This document shows, in pieces, positions 1 to 8,074 of a DNA stretch of 64,000 bases. Source of the DNA: Desulfogranum japonicum DSM 18378 (GTDB lineage Bacteria; Desulfobacterota; Desulfobulbia; Desulfobulbales; Desulfobulbaceae); the NCBI RefSeq assembly GCF_000429945.1, contig NZ_AUCV01000019.1, positions 1 through 64,000 on the forward strand. The letters run 5' to 3'. How positions within the stretch are numbered: the first letter of the stretch is position 1; each line of letters begins with the position of its first letter. The notes beneath the pieces were generated by a model, which was not told the DNA's origin, ran no database searches, and was given only the letters and a program-made list of their open reading frames with translations. Both the position numbers and the translations under genes were made by a program.

Positions 1-448
1 TTTCTCTTTTGCCCCTGCTTGGTGTTTGAAAATTGTGCTTGCAGAGGAGAAAGTAAATCCTTTAATATGAACATGGTGAGTTGCTCCTTTTGGTATATTT
101 TCAGTTACTTAGTACTAATTGAACTATACCATAGTGGCGCTCACCTTTCACCTCTTATCATGTTGATATTGCGTAATATATTTATATTTCCGACTCAAGA
201 TAGGCACAGAAAATGAACCGCTTTTTAATAGTCATTCTCATATAAAAACGTTTCCCATGTTTACGGTTTAGCTTTTAACCTTGCCGCACAATTTTCAGGA
301 AACTTCAGATTCTCAATTGAGTGTAACGAAAAAACTCTGTAAATAGACCTTTCGTAGTCACTGCCTGCAGCCTATGCCGCAGAGAGCCTAATCCTTCCAA
401 ATTTTATCTCTTAACAACTTATCAGCCTGACCAGGCGATCATAAGCTA
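1..448. other. Non-coding flank downstream of oleC
   Basis: No convincing gene was found. The only open frame on the plus strand (19-216) has no recognisable domain or ribosome binding site. A short stem GCCTG/CAGGC at 424-435 lies just after the oleC stop but has no T-run, so I do not call it a terminator. An oleD gene, which often accompanies oleABC, is not present here. Confidence 0.5.
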
Positions 449-2104
449 TCAACAACTATTTCCTATCTTACCTGCTGCCCAATCAGCCAGTTTCTCTCTA
501 AATATTTTTGCATTATGCCGGATATCGACGGGAAATCTGGTATGCACCAAAAATTTCTTTATGCATGCCGTATGCTCGTATTTATCGGCAATATTCTGTA
601 ATTCTATAAAGAATTCCTTTTCGTTTTGTATTCTTTCTACGGGTTCAACGATAATGACAGGTTGCTGATTCCCCTGTTCACCTACACCGACGAGGGCTGA
701 CCGGTACACAGCAGGGTGTTGATTGAAAACCGCCTCACACATCACGGAGTATAAAATGGTTTTCCCGCATATGACACGGTGAGCCTTTCGCCCACAAAAC
801 CATAGCCTGGACTGGTCATCAAGGTAGCCCATATCTCCCATACGGTGCCAGAAAGAACCTGAGTCCATTATTTTGGCTAGATGAGTCTGGTTTTCGTTAC
901 CATCATAGGCCCTGGTCACCACAGGACCTTTGGCTACAATTTCTCCAATCTCGTTACTCCCAAGTTCGGTAACTTGATGCCATGATTCGATGGCCTGTTC
1001 AGATGGTTCTATAATGCGGATTTCGATACCAGGCAAAGCTCTCCCCACACAGGTTCCTGCACCCTGAACAGTCTGTTGCCAAGTGTCTTCAATAATTTCA
1101 CGGCCTTCCATACAGACAATTGGCAGACTCTCCGTGGCTCCGTAAGGAGTAAAAATCTCAGCGTCGTCAGGCAAAATCTGCTGTAACTGTTCAATAAGTT
1201 CTCCAGGCACAGGAGCACCTGCCATCAATATTTTTCGCAGTCCAAGATGTACGTTGCGCTCAAAACAATAACGGGCAACGACGCGCCAAATTGCAGGAGA
1301 CCCAAAGGAATATGTCACGCCATATTTCTGAATACTTGCCACAAACTTTACAGGATCAACTTTGGCTGGCCTTGTCGGATCCATATCAGGAATGACAGCA
1401 GTAGCTCCCAGAGCTATGGAAAACAATCCGAACAGGGGAAATCCTGGTTGATCAGTATCAGAACTGCTTATACCGAAATAATCACGTATATACTGCAATT
1501 GTGTGTGAAAAATCCCATGGGTATATTGGACCCCTTTGGGAGGACCAGTGGAACCTGTGGTAAAAATAATTGCTGCCAGGTCATCAAAAGAGGCCTTCAC
1601 AGTTGCTTCCTTTTCAGCTCCAGAAACAGACAACCTATTCTGAGCAGCCAAGGGTATAACATATTTTTTCCACCAGAAACTTTTCCCTACGCTAATGCGC
1701 AATCTCAAAGTATGAAAAGGTCTTCGAAACACAAGGCTGAGGAGTACAGCTTTTGGAATGCCAATAAGTACATCAGGACGAACAGAACCTATACATCGCA
1801 ATAAATTACGAAATCCCATACCCGGGTCAATGAGGATGACAACAGCACCAAGCTGAAACAACGCAAAAGTGAGAGAGATAAACTCTACAGATGGCTTCAC
1901 CATGAGCATAACCCTATCACCCTTTGCAACCCCCAGGTCTTTTAAGCGCAAGTTATAATCTCTCGTTATCCACGTCAGTTCTGCAAAATTCCAGGCTCCC
2001 CAGTCTCGCCCTCGCCGGCAGATCAATGCGGTTTTATCATCGAGTTCTTCAGCAAGTTGCTGAAGAACATGGCCAATATTGAAATCAGTCTGTTGTTTTT
2101 CCAT
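449..2104 (-). CDS. oleC: OleC-type AMP-dependent ligase (beta-lactone synthetase)
   Basis: Member of the ANL adenylating superfamily, about 551 aa from the chosen start, the usual OleC length. The ATP-binding loop is visible as TTGSTGPPKG, followed by YGATES and a C-terminal GRKAHRV segment. In olefin biosynthesis OleC converts a beta-hydroxy acid to a beta-lactone using ATP, which OleB then decarboxylates. The assignment rests mainly on context: it sits directly behind oleA and oleB on the same strand and overlaps the end of oleB. An upstream ATG at 2155 gives 17 extra residues. I prefer 2104 because the conserved part begins soon after it, but ribosome binding sites are weak at both. The alternative reading is an acyl-CoA or acyl-ACP ligase of the same superfamily, less likely given oleA and oleB next door. 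Confidence 0.85.
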   Translation of the reverse strand: MEKQQTDFNIGHVLQQLAEELDDKTALICRRGRDWGAWNFAELTWITRDYNLRLKDLGVAKGDRVMLMVKPSVEFISLTFALFQLGAVVILIDPGMGFRNLLRCIGSVRPDVLIGIPKAVLLSLVFRRPFHTLRLRISVGKSFWWKKYVIPLAAQNRLSVSGAEKEATVKASFDDLAAIIFTTGSTGPPKGVQYTHGIFHTQLQYIRDYFGISSSDTDQPGFPLFGLFSIALGATAVIPDMDPTRPAKVDPVKFVASIQKYGVTYSFGSPAIWRVVARYCFERNVHLGLRKILMAGAPVPGELIEQLQQILPDDAEIFTPYGATESLPIVCMEGREIIEDTWQQTVQGAGTCVGRALPGIEIRIIEPSEQAIESWHQVTELGSNEIGEIVAKGPVVTRAYDGNENQTHLAKIMDSGSFWHRMGDMGYLDDQSRLWFCGRKAHRVICGKTILYSVMCEAVFNQHPAVYRSALVGVGEQGNQQPVIIVEPVERIQNEKEFFIELQNIADKYEHTACIKKFLVHTRFPVDIRHNAKIFREKLADWAAGKIGNSC

Positions 2105-2969
2105 GGACTCTTGCAAAAAACCGGTACAGAAGATGTTGCATTTCAGAATAGGCATCTTCGAGAATATAATGCCCGGCAGAAGGAAAGTAATGAGCTATGG
2201 CATGGGGAAAACATTTCAACCATTGCGCATAAAAATGTTGAGTAAAGCAAAAGTCTTTCCCACCCCAGCATATAAGCATGGGTACGGAAGCGAGTTTTTC
2301 AAGGCTAAATTCTATGTCCTGAAGTTTGCTGTACGATCTGTGCTCTGGCTCAAGAGGTATATCATGTACGAATTCAAGAATAGCTTTTCTATTTTTCCAT
2401 GAATTATAGGGTGCAATAAAGCTGGCTGCGACAGGTTGCTCCAGTGGTTTGGAAACAGCCATAAACAGAGCTGCCCTTGCAAACCCGTTTATTCCTCTCA
2501 CCAGCAACGAACCGAGAATGGGAACCCTGCACAGGGCAATGCGAAACGGAATTCTAGAAGATCGAAAGGCGGCAGTATTCAAAACAACAACTCCCCGCAC
2601 TTGAGAGACATGTTCAACAGCCCATCCCATACCAATGGCTCCTCCCCAGTCATGGACCATCAAGGCACATTCTTTAATTCCAAGATAGTCCAACAGATAC
2701 TCTAAATGTCTGATATGGTTTTCAAGAGTGTAGTCGAATTTTTGCGGTTTATCAGAAAAGCCGCAGCCAATATGATCAAGAGCTATAACTCTATATTCCT
2801 TGGAAAAATCCGAAACTACCTGTCGGTACATATATGACCAGGTAGGGTTGCCGTGAACACAAACAATGGCTGGACCTGATCCTTCATCCAGGTACGCAAT
2901 CCTGTTTCCATTTATATCAAAAAAACGCGGAGTAAAAGGATATTGTGTAAGAGTATGAGAATTCACCAT
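2085..2969 (-). CDS. oleB: OleB-type alpha/beta hydrolase (beta-lactone decarboxylase)
   Basis: A 294-aa alpha/beta hydrolase of the haloalkane dehalogenase-like group. HGNPTW at about residues 39-44 forms the oxyanion region, and the nucleophile Asp107 lies in VHDWGG. A late GHYILEDA supplies the catalytic His. OleB enzymes remove CO2 from the cis-beta-lactone made by OleC, leaving a cis olefin. The start overlaps the oleA stop by a few bases and the 3' end overlaps oleC, so the three are translationally linked. OleB and OleC are separate proteins here, unlike the fused OleBC of some bacteria. A haloalkane dehalogenase is the sequence-level alternative, but the oleA and oleC neighbours argue against it. 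Confidence 0.85.
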   Translation of the reverse strand: MVNSHTLTQYPFTPRFFDINGNRIAYLDEGSGPAIVCVHGNPTWSYMYRQVVSDFSKEYRVIALDHIGCGFSDKPQKFDYTLENHIRHLEYLLDYLGIKECALMVHDWGGAIGMGWAVEHVSQVRGVVVLNTAAFRSSRIPFRIALCRVPILGSLLVRGINGFARAALFMAVSKPLEQPVAASFIAPYNSWKNRKAILEFVHDIPLEPEHRSYSKLQDIEFSLEKLASVPMLICWGGKDFCFTQHFYAQWLKCFPHAIAHYFPSAGHYILEDAYSEMQHLLYRFFARVHGKTTD

Positions 2970-3997
2970 TCAACACCAAGGATCAAAGAATTGATACCGG
3001 AACCGATACCCATCAAGGCTGCGCGTTGTCCCGAGGTTAGAGCCCCCTGCTCAATACCGAGGGCCATGGTAATCGGTGCCGAGACAGAACCAACATTCCC
3101 AAGAAAAGGAAGGGTTTCAAAATTTTTATCAGATTGAAGCTGGAGTTGTTCAAACAGCAGCTTGGCATGGGCACGCCCTACCTGATGGCAGAAGAAGCGG
3201 TCTACCTGCTGTGGCTGCCAATCCATGACAGCAAGAAAATTCTGCCAGCATCTCTTGGCTGTTGCAACGCCCTGTTGTAACAATTCTTCAGAATCAGTGG
3301 ACATCAGCGTTCCTTGTTCAGAATTCTGGCCTCCCTGGCAAAGTGTATTATAGGCTGTATTCGCCTGACACGCTCCACCAAGCAAATAGTGACCGGTATC
3401 ATGGAGGCTTTTCCTTGTCATTATTAAAGCAACAGCTCCGGAGCCGATTGTAAGAGAGGCAAATAATGGTTTGACGCTTTTTCTGGTGAGACTTTTGTCG
3501 GCAAGCATTGCTGCAATGGTTGATTCAATCAAATCCTCAGCGGTTTCACCTGCCACGATAATCCCTGATTCCACCTGTCCAAGTTCAATCATGTTTGCAA
3601 GAGCTATCATGCCGTTCAAAAAGCCGAGGCATGCATTGGAGATATCGAATATCTGACAAGTGGACGGGAGTCCAAGCTCACTATGGACAAAAGAAGCTGT
3701 CGCGGGTTCCATCATATCCCGACAGACAGAGGTAAACAGAAGGCATTCCAATTTCTCTGGTGCAATTCCACTTTGTTCGATTGCATGCCTGCCTGCAAGG
3801 GCTGCAGCCTGACTAGGTCGCGTACCGGGGTGCCAGAGGCGTCTGCTGGCGATACCACTCATTAATTCCAACCTTCCGGCCGGCAATTTCAAACGGGTAT
3901 ACACCGCTTCCAATTGTTGTTCAATTCCTGCAGAGCTTATCTCTCTTGGTGGCAGAGCATAGCCAAAATTGTGAAGACACACCTGTGAATAACGCAT
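2963..3997 (-). CDS. oleA: OleA-type thiolase, 3-oxoacyl synthase III fold
   Basis: A 344-aa thiolase-superfamily enzyme. The active-site Cys123 is in the SNACLGF motif, and a catalytic His (FCHQVGRAH) and Asn (LGNVGSVS) follow in the usual order. OleA joins two fatty acyl thioesters head to head to give a beta-keto acid, the first committed step to long-chain olefins. A ribosome binding site (AAGGG) precedes the ATG. A sigma-70-like promoter lies just upstream, so oleABC may be transcribed separately from the FAS-like genes above it. A FabH-type initiation synthase is the alternative, but the three-gene order oleA-oleB-oleC makes OleA much more likely. Confidence 0.87.
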   Translation of the reverse strand: MRYSQVCLHNFGYALPPREISSAGIEQQLEAVYTRLKLPAGRLELMSGIASRRLWHPGTRPSQAAALAGRHAIEQSGIAPEKLECLLFTSVCRDMMEPATASFVHSELGLPSTCQIFDISNACLGFLNGMIALANMIELGQVESGIIVAGETAEDLIESTIAAMLADKSLTRKSVKPLFASLTIGSGAVALIMTRKSLHDTGHYLLGGACQANTAYNTLCQGGQNSEQGTLMSTDSEELLQQGVATAKRCWQNFLAVMDWQPQQVDRFFCHQVGRAHAKLLFEQLQLQSDKNFETLPFLGNVGSVSAPITMALGIEQGALTSGQRAALMGIGSGINSLILGVEW

Positions 3998-4018
3998 ATC
4001 CCTTAAATGAACCTAAAT

Positions 4019-4046
4019 ATTATATCTATATGTAACTATATGTGAA
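4019..4046 (-). promoter_or_regulatory. Sigma-70-like promoter upstream of oleABC
   Basis: On the minus strand, TTCACA (4041-4046) is separated by 16 bp from a perfect TATAAT (4019-4024). Transcription would begin about 12-15 nt before the oleA ATG, with the Shine-Dalgarno in that short leader. The surroundings are AT-rich. This is a sequence match only. Confidence 0.55.
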
Positions 4047-4073
4047 TACGTCGAATGGCTGACAGAGTCTATG

Positions 4074-4087
4074 ACGGACATGTCCGT
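4074..4087. promoter_or_regulatory. Perfect 14-bp palindrome upstream of the oleA promoter
   Basis: ACGGACATGTCCGT is a perfect inverted repeat placed about 27 bp upstream of the candidate -35 element. Position and symmetry suit a dimeric activator or repressor site controlling oleABC. I did not see a second copy upstream of fabF, so if it is an operator it may be specific to the ole part of the cluster. Confidence 0.4.
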
Positions 4088-4195
4088 TATCGCCAGACAG
4101 GGGGTTATCGAAAGTCATGCTTGAGACGAGAGTACAGACTGTTATCATGGTAACCGGGAATACGGTACACATCTAAACAGATCAGTCTCTCACCC

Positions 4196-4429
4196 TCACG
4201 CTTCAAACTTGTTTGCCCACCCAATCAGTAGTGCGGCCAGCGCCAAATCGTCAAGAACCCCTATTACGGGTATCCATTCAGGAATGACATCATAGGGACT
4301 AAGGGCGTACAATAAACCCGCTGCCAATACTATCTTGACATACATCGGAGTTGACGGAGAAATAAACACTCGGTACGCATGTTTCAACATGCCTAGCATC
4401 TTGTTGCCAATACTTTTATCTCCACCCAT
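4196..4429 (-). CDS. YkvA/DUF1232 small membrane protein
   Basis: A 77-aa protein with the DUF1232 signature LSPYDVIPEWIPVIGVLDD, flanked by hydrophobic helices. Function is unknown for the family, which is widespread and often found beside membrane or lipid genes. It starts 4 bp after the end of the FabI-like gene and is therefore probably cotranscribed with it. Its place between the FAS-like enzymes and oleABC suggests a membrane role connected with the lipid product, but that is only inferred from position. Confidence 0.75.
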   Translation of the reverse strand: MGGDKSIGNKMLGMLKHAYRVFISPSTPMYVKIVLAAGLLYALSPYDVIPEWIPVIGVLDDLALAALLIGWANKFEA

Positions 4430-4433
4430 GATA

Positions 4434-5234
4434 TCAGGAAACCACCTTGCCCACGATCTCTGCGTCGTAGTAATTCATGCCCATTCCAGCGTCCACTATC
4501 AGGCATTGACCGTTCATCCCGGAAGATCGAGACGAAAGAAGAAATGCAGCCACATTAGCGGCCTCAGAGGTTTGTAAAGCACGTTTACGAAAAGTTGCTT
4601 TCTCTGCATACAGATATGAGTCAATGTATCCCGGTATTCCTGCAGAGGCTGAGGTTTTGAGTAAGCCAGGACAAACAGCGTTAAAGCGAACTTCAGAAAA
4701 AGCTGAAAAACTTTTAGCCAAAAATACCACAGAAGACTCAAGTGCTGCTTTTATTGGAGCCATATACCCATAATTCTCAGCAGCCATGCGGGTAGAAGAT
4801 ATCGAAATGGTTATAACCGATGCCTGCCTTGATAGAAGTGATGAAAAGTGATTGGCAATGGCGATAAGAGAAAAACAGCTTATATCTACAGCCTGTAGAA
4901 AATCGCGTTTCACTGTTTGCTGAAAAGGCTTCAACCCCTGGCTGTAATTGGCAAATGCAATCGAATGAACCAGTCCGTCAATGGGACCGGCGTTTTTCTC
5001 CTGTATCTCATCTCTGAGCGCGATGATATTGGCTTCGTCTTCCACATCACATGTGTATACCTGTGAGTCGGGAAACAGTTTTCTTGCTGCAGCGACACGT
5101 TGCTCACTGCGCACAACATGTATGACTTCGGCACCGGATTCAGTGAGGACCTTGCCGACATGTGCAGCAACGGATTTTTTATTGGCCAGACCAAAAACAA
5201 CAATTTTTTTTCCCTTAAGCCCCAAAAAATCCAT
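4434..5234 (-). CDS. FabI-like enoyl-ACP reductase (SDR)
   Basis: A 266-aa short-chain dehydrogenase resembling enoyl-ACP reductase FabI. The N-terminal nucleotide-binding segment reads [13 protein letters not shown], the FabI-type variation on the glycine motif. The Tyr-x6-Lys catalytic pair is seen in YGYMAPIK, and the C-terminus ends in a glycine-rich [12 protein letters not shown] stretch. I place the start at 5234 (MDFLGLKG), after a GGGG-containing ribosome binding site, rather than at an upstream codon that would overlap the FabZ-like gene. In the cluster it would reduce trans-2-enoyl-ACP. If an unsaturated chain is the product, its specificity should spare some double bonds. Confidence 0.75.
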   Translation of the reverse strand: MDFLGLKGKKIVVFGLANKKSVAAHVGKVLTESGAEVIHVVRSEQRVAAARKLFPDSQVYTCDVEDEANIIALRDEIQEKNAGPIDGLVHSIAFANYSQGLKPFQQTVKRDFLQAVDISCFSLIAIANHFSSLLSRQASVITISISSTRMAAENYGYMAPIKAALESSVVFLAKSFSAFSEVRFNAVCPGLLKTSASAGIPGYIDSYLYAEKATFRKRALQTSEAANVAAFLLSSRSSGMNGQCLIVDAGMGMNYYDAEIVGKVVS

Positions 5235-5236
5235 GT

Positions 5237-5683
5237 TTACCCCTTGAGTGCACATGAAAAATCAACCTGTACGGCTGTTTTCCCGCCAACTTTTACTGAC
5301 CCTTTAAGAAACCATGCCCCGGCCAAGCACTCCTTGATGGTTGCAGAAACAGTAATGGTATCTCCTGGACGAACTTCACGTTTGAATCTGGCCCCCTGAA
5401 TTCTGGTTAAAACCGGTACTCCTTGTTCCACTTCTGACGTATTACCTTGTACCAGTTCGCCTATAAGCAACGCACCGGCCTGAAAGACAGCCTCACAAAG
5501 AATAACTCCGGGCATGAGAGGATAGTCTGGATAATGCCCCTTGAACAGATCAGTATCCGGCAGTATCTCTTTCTCTGCAACAATGCTATCGTCGCTGATT
5601 TCCACAACTCGATCTAACCACAGAAATGGTTCTCTATGTGGTATCCGCCGACAGATATACTCTTTCCCTCTCTCTCCCATCAC
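5237..5683 (-). CDS. FabZ-like 3-hydroxyacyl-ACP dehydratase
   Basis: A 148-aa HotDog-fold protein. [12 protein letters not shown] near the N-terminus matches the FabZ entry motif, His50 lies in [11 protein letters not shown] and the acidic catalytic residue is Glu64. It removes water from 3-hydroxyacyl-ACP to form the enoyl-ACP. Its ATG overlaps the stop of the FabG-like gene by 4 bp, which indicates translational coupling. Because a dehydratase generates the double bonds of a growing chain, this dedicated copy is a candidate for setting the unsaturation pattern. FabZ-type proteins of the anammox ladderane clusters are the comparison I would make. Confidence 0.8.
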   Translation of the reverse strand: MMGERGKEYICRRIPHREPFLWLDRVVEISDDSIVAEKEILPDTDLFKGHYPDYPLMPGVILCEAVFQAGALLIGELVQGNTSEVEQGVPVLTRIQGARFKREVRPGDTITVSATIKECLAGAWFLKGSVKVGGKTAVQVDFSCALKG

Positions 5684-6417
5684 AGACCTCCGGTGACCTC
5701 CAAGACGGCACCATTAATATATGCAGCCTTCTCACTTGCCAGGAACAGGACTGCCTCAGCTACCTCTTCTGGTTTTCCAAAACGTTTAAGAGGCACCATT
5801 TTTTTATATTCCTTAACCTGAACATCGGTGAGGTCATCAATGAGATCAGTGGCAATAAAACCAGGGGAGACACAGTTAACCGTGATTTTCTTTTTAGCAA
5901 CTTCTTTACTCAAGGACTTGGCAAGTCCCACCTGCCCTGCTTTGGAAGCAGCGTAATTTCCCTGGCCCGGAAACCCCAAGGATCCCATGGGGGAGGTGAT
6001 GAAAATTATCCTTCCATATTTCTGCTTCATCATAAGGGGAACAGCGAACTTTGACATATTGAAGCCTCCGCCCAAGTTCACGTCAATAACCTGCTGCCAG
6101 TCTTCCAACTTCATCAAGGCGACCATGGCATCTCGCCGTACGCCTGCATTGTTCACCAGAATATCGATGGAATCATGCGTACTCTCGATCTGTGAAAAAA
6201 ACTCTTCCACAGCGGTATATTCACGGACATCGAGTTGGTGCAGTTGTAATATCCCGCTCAACTGTTCGGCTTCTGCCGTCAACTGTTCAGCGGCCTTGGT
6301 ATTACCTGCATAAATGCCAATTACCTGTGCCCCCCGGGACAGTAATGCCAAGGTCACGGCTTTTCCTATTCCACGGGTGGCACCAGTTACAATAGCCTTC
6401 TTTCCTGTAAACTCCAA
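5680..6417 (-). CDS. FabG-like 3-oxoacyl-ACP reductase
   Basis: A 245-aa classical SDR. The TGATRGIG cofactor motif is at residues 11-18, NNAG near residue 90, a catalytic Ser around 142 and the Tyr155-x3-Lys159 pair in YAASK, followed by a SPGFIATDL segment. It would reduce 3-oxoacyl-ACP to 3-hydroxyacyl-ACP. The only sensible start is a TTG (6415-6417), placed a few bases after a GAGGGG ribosome binding site, so expression may be held below that of its neighbours. It overlaps the FabZ-like gene by 4 bp. Since no oleD is visible, this enzyme is also a candidate for reducing the OleA beta-keto product, but typical OleD is a larger extended SDR, so this is speculative. Confidence 0.8.
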   Translation of the reverse strand: MEFTGKKAIVTGATRGIGKAVTLALLSRGAQVIGIYAGNTKAAEQLTAEAEQLSGILQLHQLDVREYTAVEEFFSQIESTHDSIDILVNNAGVRRDAMVALMKLEDWQQVIDVNLGGGFNMSKFAVPLMMKQKYGRIIFITSPMGSLGFPGQGNYAASKAGQVGLAKSLSKEVAKKKITVNCVSPGFIATDLIDDLTDVQVKEYKKMVPLKRFGKPEEVAEAVLFLASEKAAYINGAVLEVTGGL

Positions 6418-6634
6418 TGATCCCCCTCAGCCTGCCACACTCATGACTATTGCTTTAACATGTTTTTTACGTTTATGTTTTCTCCTGTCCAGGCAGGTTA
6501 TGTTGAGATTATAAACCTTCTGCCTGAAAGGAGATGCGATGTACACGCATCAACACTTTTGTCAGTCTTTACCGTATATTCCTTGTCTGCCGCACATCCA
6601 CCCCAGCAAGGCAACGGCAGGTTTTCTTCATCTT

Positions 6635-8041
6635 TCAACTGTGAAGAAAACCATCCACATCATTTGCCACAATCACACCATAATTAATGGCTCCCAGCCA
6701 ACCAGACATGATGATTCCAACGGAACCGACATGAAATAACCCGGGAATTTCCTTATGCAAGGATCTGGAGATGTCGAGTCCTTCGAACTTTGTACCGAAC
6801 GAAGTGCCTCTGGTATGGAGAGTATATCGATGAAAAGTGCGGGGAGTTGCGGACTCCACAGTGTCTATTTTCTCACGTATACCGGGCAGGTATCTTTCCA
6901 AATCATGAATGCACCGTTCGATCATTTCCTGTTTGGCCTGTTGGTACTGATTATCGTCGAGCTCAGCCCAATCATCATAGTCAGCATTCATCGAAGCAAC
7001 AATGGTATAATCCGGATGCTCAGGACGTGTCTTCGGATAGTACACTGAAAACGTTCTGCTAGACGTATCCATGCGACGCATTTCAGCTGCAGAAAATTCG
7101 GGAGCAGAGGAAGAAAAAATCAAATCACCGATTTCTGCTATTGTCTCTCCTTTACGGAGCCCAAAATACACCTGACAGCTCGAATTACTTACCTCGACAC
7201 GATCAAATTGTTCCAGGAAACTCTCTTTAAACTGATCTCGACCGGCAAGTTTGTCTACGGTGTTAGTTATCCCGGCATTTGAAACCACAGCCCCTGCTTC
7301 AATAAATTCACCGTTAACAAAAACCCCCTTGACTTTCCCCTGTTCAATGGCCACCCGTTCAACCAGCGCTCGGGTGACAATGGTCACCCCATTGTTTTCC
7401 AGCTCTGTGGTCATAAGAGAAATCAGTTTATCTGTGCCGCCTTCAAAGGTAAAGACACCTTTATTCATAAAGTTGGAGAACACGATGCCGTAGGTAATAG
7501 CCGGTTCATCCAGAGTTGACCCGTTAGCATAGGTTATTGGCTCCATAAGAAGCCTGTGAACATCGCTCCTGCCTGGAAAAAATTGTTCAAACAACTCTCT
7601 GGTTGTCATGGACTGATCATCGTAAAAATTCATACTGTCTACGGTTTTAAAAAACTCAACAACAGTCTGTTCCGCAATATGAAATTTTTCCTGGATAATA
7701 CGGATAAAATCCTCTTTGCTGAAGGTGGTGGTCAACTTGAACTGAGGATTATTAAAGACAATGTTAGGCAATGGGACAATGGCATCCCTGATCGCTTTTC
7801 CCCAGTATTTTTTGCATGTTTTTACCATGCCGTACGGAAAGCCGTGTAAGGATACGTCAAAAATGTGCCCACCGCGTTTAAACCAGGTAGCAAGACCACC
7901 CAACTGAAAATGATGCTCAAGTAACAGCACACTGTGTCCGGCTTTGGCCAATCTGTTGGCACAGGTAAGACCACCAAGTCCCGAACCGATGACAACAACA
8001 TCATAGCGGGGAAGAAGTTCTTTTTTTAGGGCAGTATTCAT
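6635..8041 (-). CDS. CrtI-like FAD-dependent oxidoreductase 1
   Basis: A 468-aa flavoprotein of the phytoene desaturase/carotenoid isomerase/retinol saturase superfamily. A Rossmann dinucleotide-binding motif near the N-terminus ([18 protein letters not shown]) is followed by [11 protein letters not shown], and a C-terminal [16 protein letters not shown] segment matches the FAD-closing motif of the family. No carotenoid genes such as crtB or crtE are nearby. It lies inside a FAS II-like operon and next to a second member of the same superfamily. It may desaturate, isomerise or saturate an ACP-bound or free polyene chain. The family assignment is firm; the substrate is inference. A gap of 217 bp separates it from the fabG-like gene. 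Confidence 0.8.
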   Translation of the reverse strand: MNTALKKELLPRYDVVVIGSGLGGLTCANRLAKAGHSVLLLEHHFQLGGLATWFKRGGHIFDVSLHGFPYGMVKTCKKYWGKAIRDAIVPLPNIVFNNPQFKLTTTFSKEDFIRIIQEKFHIAEQTVVEFFKTVDSMNFYDDQSMTTRELFEQFFPGRSDVHRLLMEPITYANGSTLDEPAITYGIVFSNFMNKGVFTFEGGTDKLISLMTTELENNGVTIVTRALVERVAIEQGKVKGVFVNGEFIEAGAVVSNAGITNTVDKLAGRDQFKESFLEQFDRVEVSNSSCQVYFGLRKGETIAEIGDLIFSSSAPEFSAAEMRRMDTSSRTFSVYYPKTRPEHPDYTIVASMNADYDDWAELDDNQYQQAKQEMIERCIHDLERYLPGIREKIDTVESATPRTFHRYTLHTRGTSFGTKFEGLDISRSLHKEIPGLFHVGSVGIIMSGWLGAINYGVIVANDVDGFLHS

Positions 8042-8074
8042 TAAATCTTTTCAGTCTGTTTGAGTCGTTGTTGA

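Noticed and set aside
1247-1804. Long plus-strand frame inside oleC
   Set aside because: It is an antisense shadow of a well supported gene. Similar long antisense frames in the symporter, activator, urease and RND genes were also dropped.
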